Made by a program: the position numbers and the translations under genes
Assembly: GCF_000380505.1 (NCBI RefSeq)
Contig: NZ_AQYH01000002.1
Location: 62,001 to 126,000 of the forward strand
Length of the DNA stretch: 64,000 bases
Reading direction: 5' to 3'
Origin: Kaistia granuli DSM 23481
Lineage (GTDB): Bacteria; Pseudomonadota; Alphaproteobacteria; Rhizobiales; Kaistiaceae
Part shown: positions 7,757-16,816 of the stretch, piece after piece
Position numbering within the stretch: the stretch's first letter is position 1
Layout of the letters: every line of letters begins with the position of its first letter
Notes under the pieces: generated by a model
Databases searched by the model: none
Told to the model about the DNA's origin: nothing
Seen by the model: the letters and a program-made list of their open reading frames with translations, nothing else

Positions 7757-9748
7757 ATGACAGCTCCTGAAACCCACAAGCGCATGGCCAACGCCATCCG
7801 TGCGCTCGCGATGGATTCGGTCGAAAAGGCCAAGTCCGGCCATCCCGGCATGCCGATGGGCATGGCCGATGTTGCCACGGTGCTGTTTTCTCGGTTCCTG
7901 AAATACGATGTCAACGCGCCGTTCTGGCCCGACCGGGATCGCTTCATCCTGTCGGCCGGCCATGGCTCGATGCTGATCTATTCCGTGCTGCACCTGCTCG
8001 GCTCGAAGGAACTGCCGATCAGCGAGCTGCAGAATTTCCGCCAGCTGCATTCGAAGACGCCGGGTCACCCCGAGAACTTCATGACGCCGGGCGTCGAGAC
8101 GACCACGGGTCCGCTCGGCCAGGGCCTCGCCATGTCGGTCGGTTTTGCGCTGGCCGAGCGCATGCTCGCCGCCGAATACGGCAACGACCTCGTCGATCAC
8201 TACACCTATGTGATCGCGGGCGACGGCTGCCTGATGGAAGGCGTCAGCCATGAGGCGATCGACCTCGCCGGCCATCTGAAGCTGAACAAGCTGATCGTCC
8301 TGTTCGACGACAACAACATCACCATCGACGGCCGCGCCGATCTCTCGACCTCGATCGACCAGGTCGCCCGCTTCAAGGCGAGCGGCTGGAACGCCGAGCG
8401 CGTCGACGGCTTCAATGCCGACGACATCGCCGCCGCCATCGAGCGCGCCCGCAAGTCCGACCGCCCGACGATGATCGCCTGCAAGACGATCATCGGCTAT
8501 GGCGCGCCCACCAAGGCCGACAGCCACGCCTCGCATGGCGCGGCGCTCGGCGACAAGGAAATCGCCGGCGCCCGCGAGGCGCTCGGCTGGCCCTACCCGC
8601 CGTTCGAGATCCCGGAAGACGTCTACGCCGCCTGGCATGGCGCCGCAGCCAAGTCGGCTGAGCCGCGCGCCGCGTGGGAGGCCCGCCTCGCTGCCGCCGA
8701 CGCCGCCGTGCGTTCGGAATTCGAACGCCGCATGAAGGGCGACCTGCCGGCCGGCCTCGACGCCGCCGTCGACGCCTACAAGAAGGGCCTGTCGGAGACG
8801 AAGCCGAAGGTCGCCACCCGCAAGTCGTCCGAAATGGCGCTCGACATGCTGGCGACCGTGGTGCCAGAACTGGCCGGCGGCTCGGCCGACCTGACCGGCT
8901 CGAACCTGACCCGCGCCAAGGCACAGCAGCCGCTGACGCCGGACGACTATTCCGGCCGCTACATCCATTACGGCATCCGCGAGTTCGGCATGTCGGCGGC
9001 GATGAACGGCATCGCGCTGCATGGCGGCTTCATTCCGTATGGCGGCACCTTCCTGGTGTTCACCGACTATGCCCGTCCGGCCATCCGCCTGTCGGCGCTG
9101 ATGGGCGAGCGCGTGATCTACGTCATGACGCATGACTCGATCGGCCTCGGCGAGGACGGCCCGACCCACCAGCCGGTCGAGCATCTCGCGGCGCTCCGGG
9201 CGATCCCGCATCTGCGCGTGTTCCGCCCGGCCGACGCCGTCGAGGCGGCCGAGGTCTGGCAGATCGCCATCGAGAGCCCGAAGAACCCGTCGGTCCTCGC
9301 GCTGTCGCGCCAGAACCTGCCGACGCTGCGCACCGAGCATGTCTCGGAGAACAAGTCGGCCAAGGGCGCCTATCTGCTGGCCGGCCCCGCGCAGGCCGAC
9401 GTGACGCTGTTCGCGACCGGTTCCGAGGTCGAGATCGCCATGAACGCCAAGGCAAAGATCGAGGAAGCCGGCCGCACGGCCCGCGTCGTCTCGGTGCCGA
9501 GCTTCGAGCTGTTCGAGCTGCAGGACGACGCCTACAAGGCGGCGACCATCGGCAATTCGAAGGTCCGCGTCGGCATCGAGGCCGCCATCCGCCTCGGCTG
9601 GGACCGCATCATCGGCGTCGACGGCATCTTCATCGGCATGAACGGTTTCGGCGCCAGCGCGCCGGCCGACAAGCTGTACGACTATTTCGGCATCACGGCG
9701 GACGCCGCCGCCGAAGCCGCGCTGGCGCGGTTGAAGACCAACGCCTGA
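7757..9748 (+). CDS. tkt: Transketolase
   Basis: Transketolase moves two-carbon units between sugar phosphates in the non-oxidative pentose phosphate pathway and uses thiamine diphosphate. The 663-residue protein has the N-terminal cofactor domain ([42 protein letters not shown] with the metal-binding GDG...N segment), the pyrimidine domain ([32 protein letters not shown]) and the C-terminal domain. The ATG at 7757 starts [15 protein letters not shown], typical for the family. It heads a run tkt-gap-pgk-fba on one strand. A hairpin and not a clean terminator separates it from gap, so partial co-transcription is likely. Confidence 0.97.
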   Translation: MTAPETHKRMANAIRALAMDSVEKAKSGHPGMPMGMADVATVLFSRFLKYDVNAPFWPDRDRFILSAGHGSMLIYSVLHLLGSKELPISELQNFRQLHSKTPGHPENFMTPGVETTTGPLGQGLAMSVGFALAERMLAAEYGNDLVDHYTYVIAGDGCLMEGVSHEAIDLAGHLKLNKLIVLFDDNNITIDGRADLSTSIDQVARFKASGWNAERVDGFNADDIAAAIERARKSDRPTMIACKTIIGYGAPTKADSHASHGAALGDKEIAGAREALGWPYPPFEIPEDVYAAWHGAAAKSAEPRAAWEARLAAADAAVRSEFERRMKGDLPAGLDAAVDAYKKGLSETKPKVATRKSSEMALDMLATVVPELAGGSADLTGSNLTRAKAQQPLTPDDYSGRYIHYGIREFGMSAAMNGIALHGGFIPYGGTFLVFTDYARPAIRLSALMGERVIYVMTHDSIGLGEDGPTHQPVEHLAALRAIPHLRVFRPADAVEAAEVWQIAIESPKNPSVLALSRQNLPTLRTEHVSENKSAKGAYLLAGPAQADVTLFATGSEVEIAMNAKAKIEEAGRTARVVSVPSFELFELQDDAYKAATIGNSKVRVGIEAAIRLGWDRIIGVDGIFIGMNGFGASAPADKLYDYFGITADAAAEAALARLKTNA

Positions 9749-9764
9749 ATGTTGAACTGAACCA

Positions 9765-9786
9765 CGGCCGGGCAAGCGCCCGGCCG
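9765..9786 (+). terminator. Hairpin between tkt and gap (attenuator or weak terminator)
   Basis: Perfect 9-bp stem CGGCCGGGC / GCCCGGCCG with the 4-base loop AAGC, 17 bases after the tkt stop. There is no T-run after it, so it is more likely a pause, attenuation or RNA-stabilising structure than a full intrinsic terminator. Confidence 0.5.
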
Positions 9787-9827
9787 AAACGGACGAAGGC
9801 GCGACACGCGCCTCAAGGAGATCGAAT

Positions 9828-10835
9828 ATGGCGGTGCGGGTTGCTATCAACGGGTTCGGCCGGATTGGCCGGAACATCCTTCGGGCGATCGTCGAGTCGG
9901 GCCGGACCGACATCGAAGTCGTCACGGTCAACGATCTCGGCCCGGTCGAGACGAATGCCCACCTGCTCCGCTTCGATTCGGTCCATGGCCGCTTCCCGCA
10001 TGAAGTGATCGTCGACGGCGACACGCTCGTCATCGGCAAGAGCCGCATCAAGGTCACGGCGATCAAGAACCCGGCCGAGCTGCCGCACAAGGAACTCGGC
10101 GTCGACATCGCGCTCGAGTGCACCGGCATCTTCACGACCCGCGAGAAGGCCGCCGCCCACCTCGCCGCCGGCGCCAAGCGCGTCATCGTCTCGGCTCCGG
10201 CCGACGGCGCCGACTACACCGCCGTTTTCGGCGTCAACCATGAGGGCCTTTCCAAGGACCACCTGGTGATCTCGAACGGTTCCTGCACGACCAACTGCCT
10301 GGCGCCGGTCGCCAAGGTGCTGCAGGAGACGGTCGGCATCGAGCACGGCTTCATGACGACGGTGCATTCCTACACCGGCGACCAGCCGACGCTCGACACC
10401 ATGCACAAGGACCTCTACCGCGCCCGCGCGGCGGCCCTCTCCTCGATCCCGACCTCGACCGGCGCTGCCAAGGCGATCGGCCTGGTGATTCCGGAGCTCA
10501 AGGGCAAGCTCGACGGTTCGTCGATCCGCGTGCCGACCCCGAACGTCTCGCTGATCGACCTCAAATTCGTCGCCAAGCGCGCGACGACCGTCGACGAGAT
10601 CAACGCGGCGATGAAGGCGGCGGCCGCCGGCCCGCTCCAGGGCGTCCTCGCCGTCACCGACCAGCCGAACGTCTCGCACGACTTCAACCACGATCCGCAT
10701 TCGGCGACGTTCCACCTCGACCAGACCAAGGTCATCGACGGCACCTTCGTCCGCGTCATGGCCTGGTACGACAATGAGTGGGGCTTCTCGAACCGCATGG
10801 CCGACATGACGGCCTATTTCGCGAAGTTCCTCTGA
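9828..10835 (+). CDS. gap: Glyceraldehyde-3-phosphate dehydrogenase, type I
   Basis: This enzyme oxidises and phosphorylates glyceraldehyde 3-phosphate to 1,3-bisphosphoglycerate with NAD. The 335-residue protein has the Rossmann motif [10 protein letters not shown], the catalytic motif [12 protein letters not shown] with Cys 153, the [11 protein letters not shown] loop, and the terminal [12 protein letters not shown]. Length is typical. A GGAG-type site (AAGGAG) lies 8 bases before the ATG. It stands between tkt and pgk and has its own terminator downstream. Confidence 0.97.
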   Translation: MAVRVAINGFGRIGRNILRAIVESGRTDIEVVTVNDLGPVETNAHLLRFDSVHGRFPHEVIVDGDTLVIGKSRIKVTAIKNPAELPHKELGVDIALECTGIFTTREKAAAHLAAGAKRVIVSAPADGADYTAVFGVNHEGLSKDHLVISNGSCTTNCLAPVAKVLQETVGIEHGFMTTVHSYTGDQPTLDTMHKDLYRARAAALSSIPTSTGAAKAIGLVIPELKGKLDGSSIRVPTPNVSLIDLKFVAKRATTVDEINAAMKAAAAGPLQGVLAVTDQPNVSHDFNHDPHSATFHLDQTKVIDGTFVRVMAWYDNEWGFSNRMADMTAYFAKFL

Positions 10836-10887
10836 GCCGAACGGCAAAGACGATTTGATCCGTCGAAACGAGATCAGCTAGAACCAG

Positions 10888-10915
10888 ATGGCCCGGACGC
10901 GTTCCGGGCCATTTT
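10888..10915 (+). terminator. Intrinsic terminator after gap
   Basis: 10-bp stem ATGGCCCGGA / TCCGGGCCAT with a 4-base loop followed by TTTT, 52 bases after the gap stop codon and about 50 bases before pgk. Confidence 0.8.
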
Positions 10916-10966
10916 CACATGGAGGGCGATGTCGCCCGCCGGGGACGCCCCAAGGAGTGAGCGCGC

Positions 10967-12166
10967 ATGTCGACCTTCCGCACCCTCGATACCGCAGACG
11001 TCAAGGGCAAGCGCGTCCTGATCCGCGTCGACCTGAATGTCCCGATGAAGGACGGCAGGGTCACCGACGACACCCGCATCCGCGCCATCCTGCCGACCGT
11101 CCGCGACGTCTCGAAGCGCGGCGGCAAGGCGATCCTGCTCGCCCATTTCGGCCGCCCGAAGGGCGAGCGCGTCGCCGACATGTCGCTCGCACCCGTCGTG
11201 CCGGCGCTGGAAACCCTGCTCGGCCGCCCGGTCGCCTTCGCCAATGACTGCATCGGCAACGACGCCGCCCAGGCGATCGCCAAGATGTCGGACAGCGACG
11301 TGCTGCTGCTCGAGAACACCCGCTTCCACAAGGGCGAAGAGAAGAACGATCCGATCTTCACCGCCGCGCTGGCCGAGCTCGGCGACATCTATGTCAACGA
11401 CGCCTTCTCCGCCGCCCACCGCGCCCATTCCTCGACCGAGGGCCTCGCCCACCAGCTGCCGGCCTATGCCGGCCGTTCGATGCAGGCCGAGCTCGAGGCA
11501 CTCGAAAAAGCGCTGACCAGCCCGAAGCGGCCGGTGATCGCCATTGTCGGCGGCGCCAAGGTCTCGTCAAAGATCGACCTGCTGGAGAACCTGGTCGGCA
11601 AGGTCGACGCGCTGGTGATCGGCGGCGGCATGGCCAACACCTTCCTGCATGCGCAGGGACTGCCGGTCGGCAAGTCGCTCTGCGAGAAGGATCTGGCCGA
11701 GACCGCCCGCCGCATCCTGTCGAAGGCCAAGGATGCCAATTGCGCCGTCATCCTGCCGGTCGACGCGACCGTCGCCTATCATTTCGAGGCCCGCGCCCCG
11801 AACCAGACCTATGGCGTCGACGCGATCCCCGAGGACGGCATGATCCTCGATGTCGGCGGCCTGTCGATCGAGCGCATCAACGCGGCCATCGATGACGCCG
11901 CAACGCTGGTCTGGAACGGCCCGCTCGGCGCCTTCGAGCTGGAGCCGTTCGACCGCGGCACGGTCGACGCCGCCCGCCATGCCGCCAGGCGCACCAAGGC
12001 AGGCCACCTGCTGTCCGTCGCCGGCGGCGGCGATACGGTTGCGGCGCTCAACCATGCCGGCGTGGCCGACGATTTCTCCTATGTTTCGACCGCCGGCGGC
12101 GCCTTCCTGGAATGGCTGGAGGGCAAACCCCTGCCCGGCGTCGAGGTTTTGCGTCGCAAAGACTGA
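10967..12166 (+). CDS. pgk: Phosphoglycerate kinase
   Basis: Phosphoglycerate kinase transfers phosphate from 1,3-bisphosphoglycerate to ADP. The 399-residue protein carries the substrate-binding start ([15 protein letters not shown]), the HFGRP motif ([11 protein letters not shown]), [10 protein letters not shown], the hinge [10 protein letters not shown], and the nucleotide-binding [10 protein letters not shown] and [10 protein letters not shown] near the C-terminus. Its GGAG ribosome-binding site sits 10 bases before the ATG. It follows gap and is followed by a strong terminator, so it can be expressed apart from fba. Confidence 0.97.
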   Translation: MSTFRTLDTADVKGKRVLIRVDLNVPMKDGRVTDDTRIRAILPTVRDVSKRGGKAILLAHFGRPKGERVADMSLAPVVPALETLLGRPVAFANDCIGNDAAQAIAKMSDSDVLLLENTRFHKGEEKNDPIFTAALAELGDIYVNDAFSAAHRAHSSTEGLAHQLPAYAGRSMQAELEALEKALTSPKRPVIAIVGGAKVSSKIDLLENLVGKVDALVIGGGMANTFLHAQGLPVGKSLCEKDLAETARRILSKAKDANCAVILPVDATVAYHFEARAPNQTYGVDAIPEDGMILDVGGLSIERINAAIDDAATLVWNGPLGAFELEPFDRGTVDAARHAARRTKAGHLLSVAGGGDTVAALNHAGVADDFSYVSTAGGAFLEWLEGKPLPGVEVLRRKD

Positions 12167-12175
12167 TCATTTCCC

Positions 12176-12188
12176 GCTGCAGTGCAGC
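12176..12188. promoter_or_regulatory. Palindrome GCTGCAGTGCAGC, PhaR-like operator candidate
   Basis: Perfect 13-base palindrome centred on a G, located 10 bases after the pgk stop. It contains CTGC-N3-GCAG, the form reported for the polyhydroxybutyrate regulator PhaR (AniA) in alphaproteobacteria. A second palindrome with the same TGCAGTGCA core lies at 12264-12280. The link to PhaR is inference by motif. Confidence 0.45.
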
Positions 12189-12232
12189 AAAGCTATGGTC
12201 TTTGCGACAATTTGATCCGGCCACCGAAACAA

Positions 12233-12266
12233 CTTCCGAGCTTTTCTAGCTCGGAAGGGGTTTATT
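12233..12266 (+). terminator. Intrinsic terminator after pgk
   Basis: Perfect 10-bp stem CTTCCGAGCT / AGCTCGGAAG with the 5-base loop TTTCT, followed by GGGTTTATTTT. It ends pgk transcripts and separates pgk from fba. Confidence 0.8.
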
Positions 12267-12280
12267 TTGCAGTGCAAAAT
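12264..12280. promoter_or_regulatory. 17-base palindrome ATTTTGCAGTGCAAAAT upstream of fba
   Basis: Perfect palindrome around a central G, 75 bases before the fba start and directly after the pgk terminator. It shares the TGCAGTGCA core with the palindrome at 12176-12188. Position just upstream of the likely fba promoter suits an operator. TTGC-N3-GCAA resembles PhaR-type sites; a different regulator cannot be excluded. Confidence 0.55.
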
Positions 12281-12354
12281 CTAATCTGACGCGCTATGCA
12301 ACGGCCGGGAGGCCCGGACGGTCCGGGTCCACGCTAGTCAAGAGATCGCACCGC

Positions 12355-13386
12355 ATGACCGAAAGCCTTCAGGATATTGCCCGTCGTCTCGTCGCGCCCG
12401 GAAAGGGCATCCTCGCGGCGGATGAGAGCTCGAGCACGATCAAGAAGCGTTTCGACAGCATCCAGCTGGAATCGACGGCCGACAGCCGTCGCGACTACCG
12501 CGAGATGCTGTTCTCGGCCGATCAGGCGATGCGCGAGCATGTCTCCGGCGTCATCCTGTTCGACGAGACCATCCGCCAGCAGGCCAAGGACGGCCGCCAG
12601 CTGGTCGAGCTGATCACCGCGACCGGCGCAATCCCCGGCATCAAGGTCGACATGGGCGCCAAGCCCCTCGCCTTCCATCCGGGCGAGACCGTCACCGAAG
12701 GCCTCGACGGCCTGCGCGAGCGGCTGGTCGAATACCACAAGCTCGGCGCTCGCTTCGCCAAGTGGCGGGCCGTGATCACCATCGGCGAGAACCTGCCGTC
12801 GCCGGGCGCCCTCTCGGCCAACGCACATGGCCTCGCCCGCTATGCCGCGCTCTGCCAGGAGAACGGCATCGTCCCGATCGTCGAGCCGGAAGTCCTGATG
12901 GACAATCCGAACGCCACCCACTCGATCGAGACCTGCCATCAGGTGACCGAGGAGACGCTCCGGATCGTCTTCGAGGAACTCGACCGCGCCCATGTCGATC
13001 TCCGCGGCATCATCCTGAAGCCGAACATGGTCGTGCCGGGCAAGGACAGCGGCTCGAAGGCGGATCCGTCGGAAGTCGCCGAGCGCACCGTCGCGGTCTT
13101 CCGCGCCACCGTGCCGACCTCGGTTCCGGGCATCGCCTTCCTGTCCGGCGGCCAGTCGGACGTGCTGGCGACCGAGCATCTGTCGCGCATCAACGCCCTC
13201 GGCGACCTGCCCTGGGGCATCACCTTCTCCTATGGCCGCGCCCTGCAGGCGGCCGCGCTCAAGGCATGGGGCGGCAAGCCGGAGAATGTCGCGGCCGGTC
13301 AGGAAGCCTTCCTGCATCGCTGCCGGATGAACGGCCTGGCCGCGCTCGGCAAGTGGAACGCAGAGCTGGAGAGCGAGGTCGCCTGA
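12355..13386 (+). CDS. Fructose-bisphosphate aldolase, class I
   Basis: Class I aldolase cleaves fructose 1,6-bisphosphate through a Schiff base without metal. The 343-residue protein has the eukaryote-like class I signatures GKGILAADESSSTIKKR, FDETIRQQ, VPIVEPEVL, GIILKPNMV with the Schiff-base Lys at residue 222, and FLSGGQSD. Some related organisms use a class II enzyme at this position. It is the last gene of the tkt-gap-pgk-fba group but sits behind a terminator and between two regulatory palindromes, so it is probably controlled separately. Confidence 0.96.
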   Translation: MTESLQDIARRLVAPGKGILAADESSSTIKKRFDSIQLESTADSRRDYREMLFSADQAMREHVSGVILFDETIRQQAKDGRQLVELITATGAIPGIKVDMGAKPLAFHPGETVTEGLDGLRERLVEYHKLGARFAKWRAVITIGENLPSPGALSANAHGLARYAALCQENGIVPIVEPEVLMDNPNATHSIETCHQVTEETLRIVFEELDRAHVDLRGIILKPNMVVPGKDSGSKADPSEVAERTVAVFRATVPTSVPGIAFLSGGQSDVLATEHLSRINALGDLPWGITFSYGRALQAAALKAWGGKPENVAAGQEAFLHRCRMNGLAALGKWNAELESEVA

Positions 13387-13413
13387 GCGGCCTCGTCCTG
13401 ACGCAGACGAAAC

Positions 13414-13437
13414 GCGCCGCCCCGAACGGGGCGGCGC
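13414..13437 (+). terminator. GC-rich hairpin after fba
   Basis: 10-bp stem GCGCCGCCCC / GGGGCGGCGC with the 4-base loop GAAC, 28 bases after the fba stop. No T-run follows, so termination strength is uncertain. Confidence 0.55.
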
Positions 13438-13564
13438 ATCATGCCGCAGTCCCATGGCTCGGCGCGGCAACCCCGGCGAACGGCGGACAGCCGCCTGATT
13501 GTCGCGTTCTAGCCCCGCTCGTCCGCGCCAGCACGGCAGGACGCGCCCACGGCGGACGGAGCCT

Positions 13565-15409
13565 CTACGCAACCGGCAGCACGCGGCCTTCCTGCACGGT
13601 ACCCCAGACCGCAATGTCCTTGATCCCCATCGGATCGACGGTGACGGGATTGTTCGAGAGGATCGTGAAATTGGCGAGCTTGCCAGGCACGATGCTGCCG
13701 ACATCCTTTTCCATCTGGAGCGAATAGGCGGCATCGAGCGTGACGGCCCGCAAGCCGCCAAGACGGCTGACGCGCTGCTCGGGCCCCCGCAGGTTGCCCT
13801 CGTTCGTCACGCGATTCACGCCCGACCAGATCAGGAAGAGCGGCTGGCCGGGAGCCATCGGCATGTCCGAGTGGAAGGAATAGGAGATCCCCGCCCTCTC
13901 GACATCCCCCATGCGGACCATCTCGTCCGCGCGCTCCGGATCGAGGCCGTTGGCGCGATAATTGTCGGCGAGCGCGACGGGGTAGTACGGATTGCCACTG
14001 ACGATCGCGCCCAGACGCCGGATCCGCTTCACCTGGTCAGGGGTGGAGATCGCGAAATGGATGATGACCGTGCGATGATCGGGGCGCGGATGGCGGCGCA
14101 TGTTGAGCTCCAGCTGATCGAGCACCATGTCGAGCCCCTTGTCGCCGTTGACATGGACATGAAGCTGGTAGCCGAGGTCCCAGTAGACACGGAATGTCCG
14201 GGCGAAGAAGTCCGGATCCATCATCCACTCCCCCCTGTGCCCATCCGTGTATCCGCCATTCATCTGCATGGCCTGCGAGAAGATCGCGCCATCGGCGAAG
14301 AGCTTCACCTGCTTCGGAAGGTAGGCGGTCATGCCCCGGCCCCAGGAGAGCAACCTTTCGCTCTCGGCGGCAACCTGGTCGTCCGGATAGGCGCCGGTGA
14401 TCGACTTGCCGTCGGCGATGAAATAGAAGCGGAAGGGCGAGGAAGCGTCGCTGAGGACGGCGTTCTGCGCATCCTGCATCGTCTTCGAGGCCATGCCGCC
14501 GGGTTCGCAACCGAGCGTCACGCCATTGGCGTGATAATAGGCCTTCACGAACTCAAGCCCGGAACGCACCCGCTCGGGAGAGGCGATGGCCGGGGCAATC
14601 AGGGGCATGACGGCGAAGGCGCCCTGCTCCCAATAGTGGGAGTTGGCGAAGTCCGACTGCGCCCTCGCGCTGTCCGTCAGCCGGTCGAACCACTCCCGGG
14701 TCACGCCGTATTTCTTCTCGGCAACGGCATTGAGGAAGAACTCATGCCCGGAACGGTGCCAGACGATGATGGGACGGCCGGTGCTGATGGCGTCGAGGTC
14801 GGATCTCTTGAGCTCCCCGTGGAAGTATTGATGGTACCCCCACGTCAACAAGGCCTCGTTCGCGGGCTTCAGCCTCGCGTTCGCTTCGGCAAGACGCGCG
14901 AGATACTCGGAGCGGTTCCTGGCGGCCTTCGCCGTGCGCCCCGGCAGCCGCCAGTCCTCGATCGCGATGATCTCGCTTGTCATCGTCAGGGCGGCTAGCA
15001 TCGGGTGGTCATGCTGGGCGATGAAGCCCGGCACGATGACCTGATCGGCGAAGGTCGTATCCACCTTGTAGGGTTGATCGCCGGCCGCCGTCGCAAGCTC
15101 CTCGAACGAGCCGACAGCGAGAATGCGGTCTCCCACCACGGCGACCGCCTCGGCGGTGGGCCTCGCCGGATCGAGCGTCACGATCTCCCTGGCGCGGAAG
15201 ATCGTCGCCTCCGGCAGCGCCTTCGTGTCGAACTGGTCCGCGATGTCCTGCAGCGAGGCGGTTGCCGCCCGCGCGGGTCCTTGCCCCACCGTCTCGCAAG
15301 CGAAAGCGCCGGCCGCCACCGTTGCGGCCCCTCTCAGGATGTGGCGTCGGGACGGAAGAAGGAGGCGACGGAAGGCCTCGGCGAACGCCGGATTGCAGTT
15401 GATGCACAT
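13565..15409 (-). CDS. Tat-exported amidohydrolase of the YtcJ-like family
   Basis: A 614-residue metal-dependent amidohydrolase. The N-terminus has a twin-arginine signal (SRRHILRGAATVAAGAFA, about residues 27-44), so export in folded form is likely. The amidohydrolase core shows the first metal motif as GFIAQHDHP, the large insertion of YtcJ-like members, a late HVHVNGDKGLD, a FHSDMP segment with the usual active-site Asp, and the closing GSIVPGKLANFTIL. Substrate is unknown; family members act on amides, cyclic imides or formamides. The start at 15409 follows GTGGAG and begins MCINCNPAF, a pattern common at the start of this exported subgroup. It is convergent with fba. Confidence 0.85.
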   Translation of the reverse strand: MCINCNPAFAEAFRRLLLPSRRHILRGAATVAAGAFACETVGQGPARAATASLQDIADQFDTKALPEATIFRAREIVTLDPARPTAEAVAVVGDRILAVGSFEELATAAGDQPYKVDTTFADQVIVPGFIAQHDHPMLAALTMTSEIIAIEDWRLPGRTAKAARNRSEYLARLAEANARLKPANEALLTWGYHQYFHGELKRSDLDAISTGRPIIVWHRSGHEFFLNAVAEKKYGVTREWFDRLTDSARAQSDFANSHYWEQGAFAVMPLIAPAIASPERVRSGLEFVKAYYHANGVTLGCEPGGMASKTMQDAQNAVLSDASSPFRFYFIADGKSITGAYPDDQVAAESERLLSWGRGMTAYLPKQVKLFADGAIFSQAMQMNGGYTDGHRGEWMMDPDFFARTFRVYWDLGYQLHVHVNGDKGLDMVLDQLELNMRRHPRPDHRTVIIHFAISTPDQVKRIRRLGAIVSGNPYYPVALADNYRANGLDPERADEMVRMGDVERAGISYSFHSDMPMAPGQPLFLIWSGVNRVTNEGNLRGPEQRVSRLGGLRAVTLDAAYSLQMEKDVGSIVPGKLANFTILSNNPVTVDPMGIKDIAVWGTVQEGRVLPVA

Positions 15410-15804
15410 CAACGGAACTCCACAGCGCGGCAAGCAGCCGACTAGACTCCCCGCGGTCGCGGATGTCAACGACTTGCCAGTACGACCCGGTCTCGCGTCC
15501 GGCCCGGCCCTGCCCACGCCCCTCTGGTGCCGGCGCGCCGGGCCAGGCCGGCGTTCATAAGGCTGACCTGCGACCGCCTCTGGCCGCGGGTCCATCGGTC
15601 CGTGTCCTTGGGGCCGGCGCCAATCGAGAAGGAGGCACTTCCTATCCTGCGGCAAATCACGCTAAACCTTGATCCGCGCGATGCGCTCCCGCCCCGGCAG
15701 GGGCGCATCGCGGCAAGGACTTGGCGCGACGATCCGGCCATGCAGTCTGTCTTGGCCGATGCGTGCGGAGTGAAACGAGACGCAGCGTGATCCGGCGGCA
15801 AACG
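15410..15804. other. Intergenic region between divergent genes, with one hairpin
   Basis: Nearly 400 bases without a supported gene. It must hold the promoters for the amidohydrolase (minus) and the stator operon (plus), but I cannot place either with confidence. A folded element at about 15680-15709 pairs GATGCG with CGCATC and CCCC with GGGG around a GGCA loop; it has no T-run and is not an obvious terminator. Confidence 0.5.
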
Positions 15805-16815
15805 ATGGCAAGAGATTTCGACCCCTACAAACTTGCCAGCCCGCAAGTTTATCTCTGGCGGATGATCGTCTTCCTGGTCATCGCCGCCTTCGTGGCGCTG
15901 ATCCTTTATCGCCAGGTCTACACCTCGTTTCTCGCCAATCCGGCCCTGAACGGCGTCATCATCGGCGTGCTGTTCATCGGCATCCTGCTCGCCTTCCGGC
16001 AGGTGATCCGCATTTTCCCGGAGATCCGCTGGGTCAACGGCTTCCGCAATTCCGACCGCTCGATCGAGATCGAGCGCGCGCCGGTGCTGCTGGCGCCGAT
16101 GGCAGCGATCCTTGGCGATCGCATCGGCCGCATGTCGATCTCGACCCAGACGATGCGCTCGGTGCTCGATTCGATCCTGATGCGCCTCGACGAGGACCGC
16201 GACACATCGCGCTATCTGACCGGCCTGCTGGTCTTCCTCGGCCTGCTCGGCACATTCTGGGGGCTGCTCGAAACCGTCGGCGCCGTCGCCGACGCGATTC
16301 GCGGCCTGAACATCGGCGCCGGCGACAGCGCCGTGATCTTCGAGGATCTGAAATCCGGCCTCGAAGGCCCGCTGGTCGGCATGGGCACGGCGTTCTCGTC
16401 CTCGCTGTTCGGTCTCGCCGGCTCGCTCATCCTCGGCTTCCTCGACCTGCAGGCCGGCCAGGCGCAGAACAAGTTCTATACCGAGCTGGAAGACTGGCTC
16501 GCCACCGTCACCGATCTCGACCCGAGCATGCTCGACGTGCGCGAGGGCCAGAGCACCGGCGAGGATCTGCGCGTCGCCATTGAGCGGCTGACCGCCGTGG
16601 TTCAGGAAGGCGGCGGCGGTGCCGGCGGCTCGACGCAGCGCGCCACCGCGGCGATGGCCAACCTCGCCGAGGGCATCCAGGGCCTGGTCCAGCACATGCG
16701 CAGTGAGCAGCAGGTGGTGCGCGGCTGGGTCGAACAGCAGGCCGACCAGCAGCGGGAAATGCAGCAATTGCTGGAGCTGATCGCCAAGGCCCTCAAGCAG
16801 CCGGCCGGAGAATAG
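15805..16815 (+). CDS. MotA/TolQ/ExbB-like proton channel subunit of unknown system
   Basis: A 336-residue inner-membrane protein. Four hydrophobic segments are visible: about 18-36, 48-68, 139-158 and 190-212. The last two (LLGTFWGLLETVGAV and LVGMGTAFSSSLFGLAGSL) match the MotA/TolQ/ExbB core that lines the ion path. The rest is a long cytoplasmic helical tail (about 225-336) with a Gly-rich break near 270. MotA and TolQ are shorter at the C-terminus, so this is not a flagellar or Tol protein. The start at 15805 gives MARDFDPYKLASP. The next gene, 1 bp away, encodes its MotB-like partner. Role unknown; energy-coupled force on peptidoglycan is inferred. Confidence 0.85.
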   Translation: MARDFDPYKLASPQVYLWRMIVFLVIAAFVALILYRQVYTSFLANPALNGVIIGVLFIGILLAFRQVIRIFPEIRWVNGFRNSDRSIEIERAPVLLAPMAAILGDRIGRMSISTQTMRSVLDSILMRLDEDRDTSRYLTGLLVFLGLLGTFWGLLETVGAVADAIRGLNIGAGDSAVIFEDLKSGLEGPLVGMGTAFSSSLFGLAGSLILGFLDLQAGQAQNKFYTELEDWLATVTDLDPSMLDVREGQSTGEDLRVAIERLTAVVQEGGGGAGGSTQRATAAMANLAEGIQGLVQHMRSEQQVVRGWVEQQADQQREMQQLLELIAKALKQPAGE

Positions 16816-16816
16816 C

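Noticed and set aside
7607-10186. Long open frame antisense to transketolase and gap
   Set aside because: It has no recognisable domain, is Arg/Gly/Asp-rich as expected for the reverse of GC-rich coding sequence, and lies over two clear genes.
12334-13761. Long open frame antisense to the aldolase gene
   Set aside because: Shadow of class I aldolase; no family features and no ribosome-binding site.
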